Shown here: piece after piece, positions 44,538-53,300 of the stretch | Position numbering within the stretch: position 1 is the first letter of the stretch | Layout of the letters: each line of letters opens with the position of its first letter | DNA from: Desulforhopalus sp. | GTDB lineage: Bacteria > Desulfobacterota > Desulfobulbia > Desulfobulbales > Desulfocapsaceae | DNA: 64,000 bases | Assembly: GCA_030247675.1 (NCBI GenBank) | Contig: JAOTRX010000006.1 | Location: 1-64,000, forward strand | Direction of reading: 5' to 3' | The notes under the pieces: model-generated | Database searches by the model: none | What the model was told of the DNA's origin: nothing | What the model saw: the letters and a program-made list of their open reading frames with translations, nothing else | Made by a program: the position numbers and the translations under genes

Positions 44538-45705
44538 GGTGATGCTCCTCCGCGGGTGCCTGGATAAAAGCGGTTATCGTCCGGATGTCGTCCATTGCCG
44601 GTGAGCGGAAAATATAGCCGATATCGCCCAGGGCGCTGCTAAAGACGCCGGGGACGCTTGCCACCTGGACGATGAACGAGCCGTATGTGGCGAGGATCTG
44701 CTCATGGCTATGGCGATAGCGGCAGGAATTTTTGCGGCTGGCGTAGCAGCAGTGGTATTGCCGCGTGAAGGGAGTGTGGCGGCCGGCAACCAGCAGTTCC
44801 GCCCAGATCCGGTAGATATCGATATCGCAGGCGTAGTTGAACATATCGGTGGTGTAGCCGCCGGGCGGGCGGATGTTGACCTCCAGGGCGACGTATTCGT
44901 CAGGCGAGGTCTCAAAGAATTCGATATGGAAGAACCGCTCGCGGACATCGAAGGCCTTGACGCAGGTGCGGCCAAGAGCCTCAAACCTTGGCGGCAGATC
45001 GCGGAGGGAATGGTAGCTGATATGCTGGCCCTCGTTGACGGTCTCCATGATCCCTTGGCTAAAGGTGTGGCTGGTATGGAAGACAATCTCGCCGTGGCCA
45101 TCGGTAAGGCCGTCGAAAGACACGATGGTGCCGGCGACAAAGGCCTCGATGATATAGTCACCCACCGGTTTGTTGGCAAAAAAGGCCGACAGGTCGGCAT
45201 CGTTATTTAAACGAAAGGTGTTCAGGGCGCCGACCCCGCCATCCGGCTTGGCGACCGCCGGGTAGCCGATCTCGGCGATGAGTGCCCTGGCCTCGTCTTC
45301 GTTTGCCACCACCCTGCCGGCGGCAACCGGGACCCCGGCCGCCCGGAAGATTTCTTTCATCGCCGACTTACGGCGGATGGTGTTTATGGAATCGCCGCGT
45401 ACCCCGAAGATATTGAAGTCGTCTCGTAAACGCGCCTCGGTCTCCAGCCAGTATTCGTTGAGGGAATCGAGTCGATCAATCTTGCCGTAGTGGTGGGTGA
45501 AATACCCGAGGGCGCGAACCAGTTCATCGTAGTTATGCATATCGCTCACCCGGTAGTATTCGGTCAGCGATGCGCGTACCGTCTCCGGCAGCTGGTCAAA
45601 GGGAGCGTCGGCGATTCCCAGTACCGCCGCGCCGCAGTTTTTCAGCTGTCGGCAGAAAAGGTGATAGTGGGCCGGGAAATGCGGCGAGAGAAAGACGACA
45701 TTCAT
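44527..45705 (-). CDS. ATP-grasp carboxylate-amine ligase
   Basis: A 392-residue ATP-grasp enzyme. It has an N-terminal Rossmann-like part (NVVFLSPHFPAHYHLFCRQL), the ATP-binding loop with a lysine (YPAVAKPDGGVGA) and the metal-binding region FFHIEFFE...EVNIRPPGGYTTDMF. Family members join a carboxylate to an amine or thiol through an acyl-phosphate. The Cys/Arg/His-rich CCYASRKNSCRYRHSH segment near residue 325 is unusual and could bind metal. It starts 12 bp after the CDF gene in a five-gene run and overlaps the esterase gene. The product is not predictable. Confidence 0.85.
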   Translation of the reverse strand: MNVVFLSPHFPAHYHLFCRQLKNCGAAVLGIADAPFDQLPETVRASLTEYYRVSDMHNYDELVRALGYFTHHYGKIDRLDSLNEYWLETEARLRDDFNIFGVRGDSINTIRRKSAMKEIFRAAGVPVAAGRVVANEDEARALIAEIGYPAVAKPDGGVGALNTFRLNNDADLSAFFANKPVGDYIIEAFVAGTIVSFDGLTDGHGEIVFHTSHTFSQGIMETVNEGQHISYHSLRDLPPRFEALGRTCVKAFDVRERFFHIEFFETSPDEYVALEVNIRPPGGYTTDMFNYACDIDIYRIWAELLVAGRHTPFTRQYHCCYASRKNSCRYRHSHEQILATYGSFIVQVASVPGVFSSALGDIGYIFRSPAMDDIRTITAFIQAPAEEHHHAH

Positions 45706-45717
45706 GATCTGGTCCTC

Positions 45718-46635
45718 TTACGGCGTAGCGTGGATGGTGGTGCCGGCCGCCTGGACGGGGTGGTAGTGGACAAAGACCCGGCGTATGAAGTCGATGTCCC
45801 TGACCAGGAGATCCTCGACCAAAGTGGCGATGCGGTCACCCTCGGCGACGGTGAGCGCTGGAGACACGCCGATGGTGATATTGAGCACCATATACAGGCC
45901 AAATCGGTGGCCGTGGATTTCCTCGACATCAAGGACTTCGTCGAGTTCCTGCATCTTATTGCGAATTTCCTCGGTAAGCTTCTGGCCGGGCAGGGTGTTC
46001 ATCAGGTCGGCCGCCGATTCGCGGATGATTTCTATTCCGGTCATCAGGATGATAATCGACACGACGCCACCCGCCAGGGGATCAACAAAGAGATAGCCCA
46101 TTTGCCCGAAGAGGATGCCGATGGTCGCGGCCAGGGCCGAGAAGATGTCGTTGCGGTGGTCGGCGGCCAGGGCCAAGAGGACATTGTTGTTGGTTTCCTT
46201 GCCGATCTTGTTGGTCCAGGCCGACAGCCAGATCTTCATGACAATGGTAAAGAGGGCAATCCACAGGGCCAGCCGCGAGGCCCCGGCCGAATCGCTGCCG
46301 TGGCTGAGGAGGTCGTAGACGCTGCTGATTGATGACCAGAAGATCGAGATGGCGGTGGTGATGACAAAGGCCCCGACCACCACCGCAGCTATCGATTCCA
46401 GGCGGTCGTGGCCATAGGGATGCTCCTGGTCGGCAGGCTTACTGGAGATTCCCATGAAGATCTTGACGACGATGCCGTAGGCTACGTCGGAGGTCGAGTT
46501 GATGCCGTCGGCGAGCAGCGCCGGACTGTGGCCGATGATGCCGACGCAGGTCTTGAGGACTGCCAGGAGGGCATTGGCGGTCAGGCCGACGTTGACTGCC
46601 AGGATGCCTCTTTTATGTCGATGATTGGTGGTCAT
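45718..46635 (-). CDS. Cation diffusion facilitator transporter, probably Mn2+
   Basis: A 305-residue CDF exporter with six membrane helices and a C-terminal ferredoxin-like domain (ELDEVLDVEEIHGHRFGLYMVLNI). The metal-site motifs are LLADGINSTSDV in helix 2 and AADHRNDIFSA in helix 5. The first Asn position with Asp partners resembles the Mn2+-type CDFs more than the His/Asp Zn2+ types, so manganese (or iron) is inferred with moderate confidence. It lies seven bases after surE and 12 before the ATP-grasp gene. Confidence 0.85.
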   Translation of the reverse strand: MTTNHRHKRGILAVNVGLTANALLAVLKTCVGIIGHSPALLADGINSTSDVAYGIVVKIFMGISSKPADQEHPYGHDRLESIAAVVVGAFVITTAISIFWSSISSVYDLLSHGSDSAGASRLALWIALFTIVMKIWLSAWTNKIGKETNNNVLLALAADHRNDIFSALAATIGILFGQMGYLFVDPLAGGVVSIIILMTGIEIIRESAADLMNTLPGQKLTEEIRNKMQELDEVLDVEEIHGHRFGLYMVLNITIGVSPALTVAEGDRIATLVEDLLVRDIDFIRRVFVHYHPVQAAGTTIHATP

Positions 46636-46642
46636 GCCGTTC

Positions 46643-47401
46643 TCATGGTGTTTCAGGATCCTCCAGCAGCCACTTTTCTTTCAAAAAGGTTATCCCTGCA
46701 TGGTTAGTGAGGTCGAGTTGAATGGGGGTAATGGACACATCACCTCCGGCAAAGGCGTGCACGTCGGTGTCTTCACCTGGGTCGGTGACCGGGGTACCGC
46801 CGCCGATCCAGTAATGCTTGCTGCCGCGCGGATCGAGGGTTTCGTGGATGGAGTTTTCCCAGAGCCTGCGTCCTTGGCGGGTCACGCGGATTTTCTTATA
46901 GGAGCTGCCGCTCGGCACATTGATGTTCAGCAGGGTGTCGCCGGGCAGGGAATTGCGGAGGATGATTCCGGCCAGATACACGGCGATCTGGGTCGCTGCC
47001 CGGTAGTCGTAGGGCGGTTCGCCGCCTACCGAGATGGCCATGGACGGTATGCCGTACATGGTGCCTTCAATGGCTGCCGACACGGTTCCCGAATAGGAGA
47101 TATCGTCGCCGAGATTGGCACCGGCGTTGATTCCCGAGACCAGAAGGTCGGGGCGAACGGTGAGAATCTTTTTAAGACCGACGGCAACGCAGTCGGTGGG
47201 GGTGCCGTCAATGGTATAGACACCCTTTCTGACCTGTACCACCTTGAGGGGCCGGTTCATGGTCAGGGAGTGCGACACCGCCGAATTGTCGCGGTCCGGG
47301 GCGATGACGACGGTACGGCCGAGTGGCGCGAGCGCCTGCTGCAGGGCCTCGATGCCGGGGCTGTGGATGCCGTCGTCGTTGGTGATGAGGATTGTTTTCA
47401 T
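46643..47401 (-). CDS. surE: 5'/3'-nucleotidase SurE
   Basis: A 252-residue survival protein with the diagnostic start ILITNDDGIHSPGI, the metal-binding Asp-Asp pair, and the motif VSGINAGANLGDDISYSGTVSAA (read in parts). It dephosphorylates nucleoside monophosphates and helps cells survive stationary phase. Its ATG overlaps the ilvY stop as ATGA, placing it in the ilvY-led operon. Length is normal. Confidence 0.95.
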   Translation of the reverse strand: MKTILITNDDGIHSPGIEALQQALAPLGRTVVIAPDRDNSAVSHSLTMNRPLKVVQVRKGVYTIDGTPTDCVAVGLKKILTVRPDLLVSGINAGANLGDDISYSGTVSAAIEGTMYGIPSMAISVGGEPPYDYRAATQIAVYLAGIILRNSLPGDTLLNINVPSGSSYKKIRVTRQGRRLWENSIHETLDPRGSKHYWIGGGTPVTDPGEDTDVHAFAGGDVSITPIQLDLTNHAGITFLKEKWLLEDPETP

Positions 47402-48300
47402 GGGTTGTGTGGGGAGGCCTCCACCATCTCTTGTTCGACAATTGCCCAGAAGGATTGCACCACCGGGTTGCGTTTATTTTTTATCAGGGTGCAGATGCCG
47501 ACGGTAAACGGTGTCAGTTGTGGCGACAGCTCAATGCACTCCACCTCGGATTTCAGGTAGCTGTTTTCCAGAACCAGCAAGGGAACTATGCCGATGCCGC
47601 AACCCATGCTGACCATAGCGATGATCGCCTCGTTGCCGGAGACCTGGGCATAAATCTTTGGGCGAATCTCTTTCTCGGCAAACCATCTTTCTCCGCGGAT
47701 ACGGCTCAGTCCCTCCGCCGGCAGGATCACCGGAGTTTTTTGCCAGTCTATCATATCTTGGTCATATTTGATAAGCTCAGGATAGGATTTTGCTGAGATA
47801 AATACCAGGGGTGTCTGTAAAAGTTCTATACATTCAATGCCATCGGGTCGCCGGTCTGGGAGGGCGGCGACGGCGATATCGACCTCACTGGTCTGCAGTT
47901 TCGGCAGGGCCTTGGCGGCATCGCCGGTCTGCACATGGATGGTGACCTGTGGATGGGTCTTGCGGAACCGCCCGAAAATTCGCGGCAGGATGGAAAATAT
48001 GGCGGTAACCGAACAGTATAAGGTGAGCTCGCCGCGCAGGGCGGTGTCACTCTTCAGATGGTTCTGGAGAATGTTCCACCGGCCAAGGGTCTCCTCGCAA
48101 TATTCCTTGAAGTGCAGGCCTGCCGGGGTAAGTCCTACCGAGCGGTTGTTGCGGCTGAAAAGGGCTTTTCCCACCTCGCTCTCCAGGCGCTGGATGGTCC
48201 GGGTGAGGCCCGACGGGGTGATGTTACACTCAACGCTGGTGCGGCCGAAATGTAGGCTGGTCGCCAGATGTTTAAAGAGTTCCAGTTCGCGGATATTCAT
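47398..48300 (-). CDS. ilvY: LysR-family regulator IlvY
   Basis: A 300-residue LysR-type activator of the divergent ilvC gene, responsive to acetolactate or acetohydroxybutyrate in known cases. The N-terminal winged helix begins IRELELFKHLATSLHFGRTSVECNITPSGLTRTIQRLE (read as spaced motifs) and the effector domain follows (LTLYCSVTAIFSILP). I use the ATG at 48300; the frame opens earlier at 48354 inside the likely operator, which is not credible. It leads a run of five close-packed minus-strand genes. Confidence 0.9.
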   Translation of the reverse strand: MNIRELELFKHLATSLHFGRTSVECNITPSGLTRTIQRLESEVGKALFSRNNRSVGLTPAGLHFKEYCEETLGRWNILQNHLKSDTALRGELTLYCSVTAIFSILPRIFGRFRKTHPQVTIHVQTGDAAKALPKLQTSEVDIAVAALPDRRPDGIECIELLQTPLVFISAKSYPELIKYDQDMIDWQKTPVILPAEGLSRIRGERWFAEKEIRPKIYAQVSGNEAIIAMVSMGCGIGIVPLLVLENSYLKSEVECIELSPQLTPFTVGICTLIKNKRNPVVQSFWAIVEQEMVEASPHNP

Positions 48301-48339
48301 CGGAGGGAAGCAGTTCAACTCACTGTGGAAAGGTAATTG

Positions 48340-48357
48340 TTGCAATATTTGCAATAC
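48340..48357. promoter_or_regulatory. Likely IlvY operator between ilvY and ilvC
   Basis: Two tandem TTGCAATA units with a 9-bp period (48340-48348 and 48349-48357) that together also form a near-palindrome, in the divergent ilvY-ilvC intergenic region. TTGCAA motifs are the known IlvY-binding pattern in enterobacteria. Confidence 0.6.
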
Positions 48358-48468
48358 AATATCACGAATAAATCACTTGACGCAACAGGTGTTTCCCAAT
48401 ATATCAGATGGAGCGTTACCGATGAGCGGTTGAGCCACGAAAAATAATACAGATACAAGGAGATAAAA

Positions 48469-49941
48469 ATGGGTGAAAATTACTTTAATACCTTGCCGCT
48501 GCGTCGGCAGATAGAGGAATTGTCGAAGTGTCGTTTTATGGACGTGGAGGAGTTCGACGGCGTTGAATACCTGCGCGGCAAGAAGATTGTCATCGTTGGT
48601 TGCGGTGCCCAGGGGCTGAACCAGGGACTCAATCTCCGCGACAGCGGCCTTGATGTCGCCTATGCCCTCAGGCAGGCGGCAATCACCGAAAAGCGTCAAT
48701 CCTGGAAGAATGCCACCAGCAATGATTTTAAGGTCGGCACCTATGAAGAGCTCATTCCCTCCGCCGACTTGGTGATTAATCTGACCCCCGACAAGCAGCA
48801 TACCAAGGTTGTCTCTGCTGTCATGCCGCTGATGAAAAAAGGCGCCTGCCTTTCCTATTCCCACGGCTTCAATATTGTTGAAGAGGGTATGAAGATCCGC
48901 GAGGATTTAACGGTTATCATGGTTGCCCCGAAGGCCCCCGGCACTGAGGTCCGTCAGGAATATAAGCGCGGTTTCGGCGTGCCAACCCTCATCGCCGTGC
49001 ACGGTGAAAACGATCCGAACGGCGAGGGCTGGGATATCGCCAAGGCCTACTGCTGCGCCACCGGCGGCGATAAGGCCGGCGTTTTGGAGTCCTCCTTTGT
49101 CGCTGAGGTGAAATCCGATCTCATGGGCGAGCAGACCATTCTCTGCGGCATGCTGCAGACCGGTTCGCTGCTTTGTTATGACAAGATGATCGAGCAGGGC
49201 ATCGACGCCGGCTACGCCGCCAAGCTGGTGCAGAACGGCTGGGAGGTGATCACCGAATCCCTGAAACTGGGCGGCATCACGGCGATGATGGATCGGCTTG
49301 CCAACCCGGCCAAGATCAAGACCTATATCCTCGCCGAAGAACTGAAGAATATCCTCCGGCCCTTGTTTGAAAAGCATATGGACGACATCGCCTCCGGCCA
49401 TTTCTCGAAGACGATGATGGCCGATTGGGCCAACGATGACGCTAACCTCCTCAAATGGCGCAAGGAAACCGGGGAGACCGCTTTCGAGCGGGCGCCATCC
49501 ACTAGCGTTGAAATTAAGGAACAGGAATACTATGACAAAGGCCTGCTGATGATCGCCATGGTCAAGGCCGGGGTGGAACTGGCCTTTGATACTATGGTCA
49601 GTTGCGGCATTAAAGAGGAATCCGCCTACTATGAGTCCCTGCACGAGGTACCGCTCATTGCCAATACCATCGCCAGAAAGAAACTCTACGAGATGAACGT
49701 GGTCATCTCCGACACCGCCGAGTATGGCAACTATCTCTTTGCCAACGCCGCTGTGCCCCTCCTCAAAGATTTTATGAATACCGTTGATACCGATGTTATT
49801 GGTAAAGGCCTTGATCTGGTTGATAACGGGGTTGATAATCTCGATCTTATCCAGGTCAACGAGGGAATCCGCTATACCGTCATTGAGGAGGTGGGGGAAG
49901 AGCTTCGTTCGCATATGAGTGCGATGAAGCCGATTATGTAA
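48469..49941 (+). CDS. ilvC: Ketol-acid reductoisomerase (class II)
   Basis: Second enzyme of valine and isoleucine synthesis: isomerises and reduces acetolactate with NAD(P)H and Mg2+. At 490 residues it is the long class II form. The Rossmann motif is [23 protein letters not shown], with the cofactor-specificity loop next to it ([14 protein letters not shown]), and the catalytic acidic residues are in the two tandem C-terminal knotted domains. The start has AAGGAG seven bases upstream. A strong terminator follows. It is regulated by the divergent IlvY. Confidence 0.97.
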   Translation: MGENYFNTLPLRRQIEELSKCRFMDVEEFDGVEYLRGKKIVIVGCGAQGLNQGLNLRDSGLDVAYALRQAAITEKRQSWKNATSNDFKVGTYEELIPSADLVINLTPDKQHTKVVSAVMPLMKKGACLSYSHGFNIVEEGMKIREDLTVIMVAPKAPGTEVRQEYKRGFGVPTLIAVHGENDPNGEGWDIAKAYCCATGGDKAGVLESSFVAEVKSDLMGEQTILCGMLQTGSLLCYDKMIEQGIDAGYAAKLVQNGWEVITESLKLGGITAMMDRLANPAKIKTYILAEELKNILRPLFEKHMDDIASGHFSKTMMADWANDDANLLKWRKETGETAFERAPSTSVEIKEQEYYDKGLLMIAMVKAGVELAFDTMVSCGIKEESAYYESLHEVPLIANTIARKKLYEMNVVISDTAEYGNYLFANAAVPLLKDFMNTVDTDVIGKGLDLVDNGVDNLDLIQVNEGIRYTVIEEVGEELRSHMSAMKPIM

Positions 49942-49972
49942 GGCTCAAAATAGATATTGCCTGTGGATAGTG

Positions 49973-50014
49973 CGGGAGGTCGGAAGCTACGGTTTCGGAC
50001 CTCCCGTTTTTTTT
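49973..50014 (+). terminator. Terminator after ilvC
   Basis: CGGGAGGTC (49973-49981) pairs with GACCTCCCG (49998-50006), followed by a run of eight T. Confidence 0.9.
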
Positions 50015-50203
50015 CGCCACTTTTAAAAAAAATTCACAGGCAGGGCGTACGGTGAGAAAATTGTAAGAACGGGCTGATATGGTGGGGCAACAATGATGAT
50101 GAAGTTGTCGATTGTTGGTCAAGGTAACGACTTCCGGAGGGTAACACCAGGAGGTCAAGGGACGTCCGTCCCACTCAAAATTCTTTCAATTTCAGGAGGT
50201 TTT

Positions 50204-50587
50204 ATGAAAGCTTTGCATCTGTTCGTGGCTGTACTTTTCACCTTCACCCTGTGTTTCACCGCGGTATCCGGCAATGTTTTGGCGGCAACCGACAAAAAAG
50301 AGGTCGTTGCCCCTGTTGACAAGGCCGAGGCACCTGTGAAGGTTGCGCCAAGCGATAAAGGCGGTGCGGTCAAAGCTGCTAAGGGAATTCCCAAGGACGT
50401 CAACATCAATACAGCCGATAAGGATACCCTGGTTCTCTTACCGGGCGTCGGTCCTGCGACTGCCGAGGCAATCCTCGCCTATCGCAAGGAAAACGGCAAT
50501 TTCAAGAGCGTTGATGAACTGGTTAAGGTGAAGGGAATTGGCGATAAAAGCCTGGCAAAAATAAAGCCCTTCCTACAAACCCTGTAA
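50204..50587 (+). CDS. ComEA-like helix-hairpin-helix protein
   Basis: A 127-residue secreted protein: signal peptide (KALHLFVAVLFTFTLCFTAV... ending near LAA), a Lys/Ala/Val/Pro linker, and a C-terminal double HhH domain (VNINTADKDTLVLLPGVGPA, SVDELVKVKGIGDKSLAKIKP). Such proteins bind double-stranded DNA at the cell surface during uptake, or have general nucleic-acid functions. I start at ATG 50204 behind AGGAGG, not the in-frame upstream ATG at 50093, which would give a non-secretory N-terminus. No other competence genes lie nearby. Confidence 0.85.
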   Translation: MKALHLFVAVLFTFTLCFTAVSGNVLAATDKKEVVAPVDKAEAPVKVAPSDKGGAVKAAKGIPKDVNINTADKDTLVLLPGVGPATAEAILAYRKENGNFKSVDELVKVKGIGDKSLAKIKPFLQTL

Positions 50588-50665
50588 TCGTTTCTAAATC
50601 CTCATAGGTCTTCTTCATCAGGTCAATAGAGTTGTATTGCCTGAAGGCCAGAAAAGGCCGTGGGG

Positions 50666-50698
50666 AAAAGGCCCTCTCCGTGCAAGAGAGGGCCTTTT
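50666..50698. terminator. Strong bidirectional terminator
   Basis: AAAAGGCCCTCTC and GAGAGGGCCTTTT form an exact 13-bp stem with T- and A-tracts on both flanks, between convergent comEA-like and desulforedoxin-domain genes. Confidence 0.9.
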
Positions 50699-50702
50699 AT
50701 GA

Positions 50703-51032
50703 TTACTCGATATCTTCCATGTCGCGGCCGCAGCATAACGGCACGGCTCCACCGCTTTTTACCTTCATGTATTTATTGCAGGTACTGCAGTAATATGTGG
50801 CGTCTCTCGGCGCTTTTTTATCGGCTGAATACACTGTGGCACCGCCCTTTACCCCTTCAATATTAAAGCGGGCAAGGGTATCTACTCCGGGTACGTATTG
50901 GCCCATTGGGACCAATTTTTTATTATTGCCGTAGCAGTCGATAACGATCTTCCAGAGAGTGTCGAGGCTCGACATTTCTTGTTGCGATTCCGGCGTAATT
51001 TCAACGACGTTTCTATCTACCGATATCTTCAT
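50703..51032 (-). CDS. Protein with a C-terminal desulforedoxin-like iron site
   Basis: A 109-residue protein. The C-terminal 30 residues carry the desulforedoxin pattern Cys-x2-Cys, 14 residues, Cys-Cys (YYCSTCNKYMKV...LCCG), which binds one iron in a tetrahedral FeS4 site. The N-terminal 75 residues (VVEITPESQQEMSSLDTLWKIV, LVPMGQYVPGVDTLARF) match no family I know. In desulfoferrodoxin the desulforedoxin domain is at the N-terminus, so the order here is different. It may serve electron transfer or redox sensing, and the rubredoxin gene upstream fits that. A hairpin element precedes it. Confidence 0.75.
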   Translation of the reverse strand: MKISVDRNVVEITPESQQEMSSLDTLWKIVIDCYGNNKKLVPMGQYVPGVDTLARFNIEGVKGGATVYSADKKAPRDATYYCSTCNKYMKVKSGGAVPLCCGRDMEDIE

Positions 51033-51062
51033 CCGTGCACCCCTCGTTGTAGGCGGTTACAA

Positions 51063-51117
51063 GCTGAGTTGAGCAGTTGGTCTGCTCATACGAAACATAT
51101 GCCCGTGCCGTATACCC
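51063..51117 (-). promoter_or_regulatory. Copy 3 of the upstream hairpin element
   Basis: On the minus strand: GTATACGG, 13 bases, GTTTCGTA, then TGAGCAG-ACCAA-CTGCTCA and ACTCAGC, ending about 30 nt before the desulforedoxin-domain gene's start. It separates that gene from the upstream rubredoxin gene, giving it its own leader. Confidence 0.6.
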
Positions 51118-51153
51118 AGCTGTTTTTTAAGTGAGCTTTCAATCGCGCATTGG

Positions 51154-51312
51154 CTACGCATACTTCCAGAAATCCTCCTTGGCGGCGCCACATTTTGGAC
51201 AAACCCAATCGTCGGGGACATTTTCCCAGGGTGTGCCTGGTTCAACTCCATGCTCAAAATCACCTTCCGCCGGATCGTAAATGTAACCACAAGGACATTC
51301 CCATTTCTGCAT
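51154..51312 (-). CDS. Rubredoxin with a shortened first cysteine motif
   Basis: A 52-residue rubredoxin, an electron carrier with a single Fe(Cys)4 site, used in anaerobes for oxidative-stress reduction and other redox reactions. The second motif is standard ([15 protein letters not shown]). The first reads [11 protein letters not shown], that is Cys-x-Cys-Gly where the classic form is Cys-x2-Cys-Gly. The DNA is unambiguous here (TGT CCT TGT GGT). The start is strongly supported by GAGGAGGG four bases before the ATG. It lies upstream of the desulforedoxin-domain gene. Confidence 0.9.
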   Translation of the reverse strand: MQKWECPCGYIYDPAEGDFEHGVEPGTPWENVPDDWVCPKCGAAKEDFWKYA

Positions 51313-51593
51313 CACACCCTCCTCATTAAATACGTGAAAGTTACCTCATACAAAAGCATTCGCCTATTGCCCTTCTCCTGGAGGCAGTCACTTTGCTAGC
51401 CCTTCTTTACACAAATGAAATGATAATCCAAGAGGCAGGTTAAGAACTTTGATGCTTATGATAATAGGAATGATTGTTAATGTCAAGTGAGGTCTAAATG
51501 AATGTAATGGGCAGAAAAAAAGGCGCAGACTAAGAAAAAGTGAGGGGATGCGAAAGGCAGGTGGTTGCTGTGCACTTTGCAACAAGCGTCGAA

Positions 51594-53300
51594 TTAATTG
51601 AGTTTAAGCCAGAAGCTCCCGATTTCCTTGTTGTTGTAGGTGGCATTGATGGGATAGCGAAGGCCCTTTTTATCCTCGGAAAAGCGAGATAACAAATCAT
51701 GCTGAGGGTAAAGAGGATAATTGATGTCGTTGCCGTCATTTTTGGCTTTGGACGGGGAGAAGCCTTTTAAATTGGCCATGATCTGATTGTCGAGCTTGCT
51801 GATATTTGTTCGTACTCCTCGGATAATTAAAAGTTTATCTCTGGAAACAACGATTTCTTCTCCCTCGGAAACGGCGACCAATTCGCCGTTGACATTCAGC
51901 AACAATTTTTCGGCGCGAAGTTCGACCGGAAGATTGTCTTGCTGCTTGGAAGAAGGCGCACTCTTGCCGGGGCTCATCTTATTTTTGGGGCCCTGGCTGA
52001 CATCGGTGGTTTGTGTCTTTCCGGATTTGATGACAATGTTGATGAAGCCACAGGTCTCGGCATCCTTACGGATAAGCACCTTTGTCGGCGATGCGATGTG
52101 GAAGGGTAATTTGGTATCATTATGATTCCCCATATTAACAAAATCAGCAGTCAGTCCCCTGTTAAAATTGGCAATTATATCGGTCACAATAACCTCATCC
52201 CCGCTATCGATTGGCAGGTCTGCGCCGTTTGATACGGCATAGGGCAAGCCACCATTGACTCGCACCAGGACATAGTCCAGTTTAGTATTTTCAGAGTGGA
52301 GACCAGGGGTTTCCGGGATGATGCCAAATTCTTCCATAAAGGCATTGATCACCAATTTCTGAAAACCGACCTTGGCCGAATTGGACTTTATTGATTTCGA
52401 TGTTTCCACACCAAAAGCCGGAATTCCCTCCTGGGTAAGGGCGTAATAGGTCGCCGATTTGCGTTGTTCGAGGTGGCGTGTGGTTTCGGAGATAGTGTCG
52501 TGATTATTGGGCTGGAAGTGGTAACGGTTGTTATCAATCTGCTGGTTGACCTTTTCGACAACCTGTTTGGCGAGGGACTCTAGGTTGATCGTGGTTTGTT
52601 TTTTGTCACTGAAATAGGTTTTTGCATCAAAGATGATCGATTGTCCGAATCGATCAGGATTCTCTATGTCACTCTTCCATTCTTGATTGTAAAAACCCGA
52701 TCCCTCGTGGAGGTTGAGTAGGCAGTCCGCTTCGCCGATTAATTTCTTTAAAATGGTGACAATTTCCTGTTCCATGTTTTTGTCGGCATCAGATTTCTCT
52801 GAGAATTTGCGGTTCATATCACCGGTCAGGCCGTCACGCTGGTTCAGCAAAATGGAGTAGAAGTTAGCTCGGGGGACGACGATGAGGTTGCCTTTTTTTA
52901 AACTGATATCGGCGTACAGGTCGGCGGTCAAATATCCCCCCGGTTCATCTCCCTGAATCCCGCCGACAAGCATGATGGTCTTGCCAGGCTCCTTGCCATA
53001 AATCCGGTAAATATGCAATTCGTGTTCGGTGTTGGCGAGGTGGACGTCATGAAGGCTTTGGTGTTGGTAGGTGTCGGCAGAGCTCGTCGCGCAATGGAGT
53101 GTTGTACCAAGGGTAACGATTCCGCAGGTGACCAGCCAAAGAGCCGTGGATGGGAAGGTTGCACCTTGAAAATATTCCCGAATACTCGTTCTTATCCCCA
53201 GTGGATGGCGGAAAAATGACAAGGAAATATTTAAAATACATAATAAATTTAACATAATGAGTGTTTTGGCTGTTAGATGATCTCGTTTTCGATCATCCAA
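51594..53300 (-). CDS. M14/M99-type zinc carboxypeptidase, Csd4-like
   Basis: A 568-residue predicted periplasmic enzyme. The metal-binding motif has the Csd4-type variation, Gln116-x2-Glu119 (GGIQGDEPGG) in place of His-x2-Glu, with His198 in LNLHEGSGFY. Csd4/Pgp1 cleave the tripeptide stem of peptidoglycan to a dipeptide and create cell curvature. An uncertain signal segment at about 12-75 precedes the domain. The C-terminal half, about 330-568, has repeated beta-rich modules (VLVRVNGGLPYAVSNG, KLLLNVNGELVAVSEG) of unknown role that may bind the wall. It overlaps the upstream Csd6-like gene by 28 bp. The start is ATG 53300 or 53255. Confidence 0.8.
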   Translation of the reverse strand: MDDRKRDHLTAKTLIMLNLLCILNISLSFFRHPLGIRTSIREYFQGATFPSTALWLVTCGIVTLGTTLHCATSSADTYQHQSLHDVHLANTEHELHIYRIYGKEPGKTIMLVGGIQGDEPGGYLTADLYADISLKKGNLIVVPRANFYSILLNQRDGLTGDMNRKFSEKSDADKNMEQEIVTILKKLIGEADCLLNLHEGSGFYNQEWKSDIENPDRFGQSIIFDAKTYFSDKKQTTINLESLAKQVVEKVNQQIDNNRYHFQPNNHDTISETTRHLEQRKSATYYALTQEGIPAFGVETSKSIKSNSAKVGFQKLVINAFMEEFGIIPETPGLHSENTKLDYVLVRVNGGLPYAVSNGADLPIDSGDEVIVTDIIANFNRGLTADFVNMGNHNDTKLPFHIASPTKVLIRKDAETCGFINIVIKSGKTQTTDVSQGPKNKMSPGKSAPSSKQQDNLPVELRAEKLLLNVNGELVAVSEGEEIVVSRDKLLIIRGVRTNISKLDNQIMANLKGFSPSKAKNDGNDINYPLYPQHDLLSRFSEDKKGLRYPINATYNNKEIGSFWLKLN

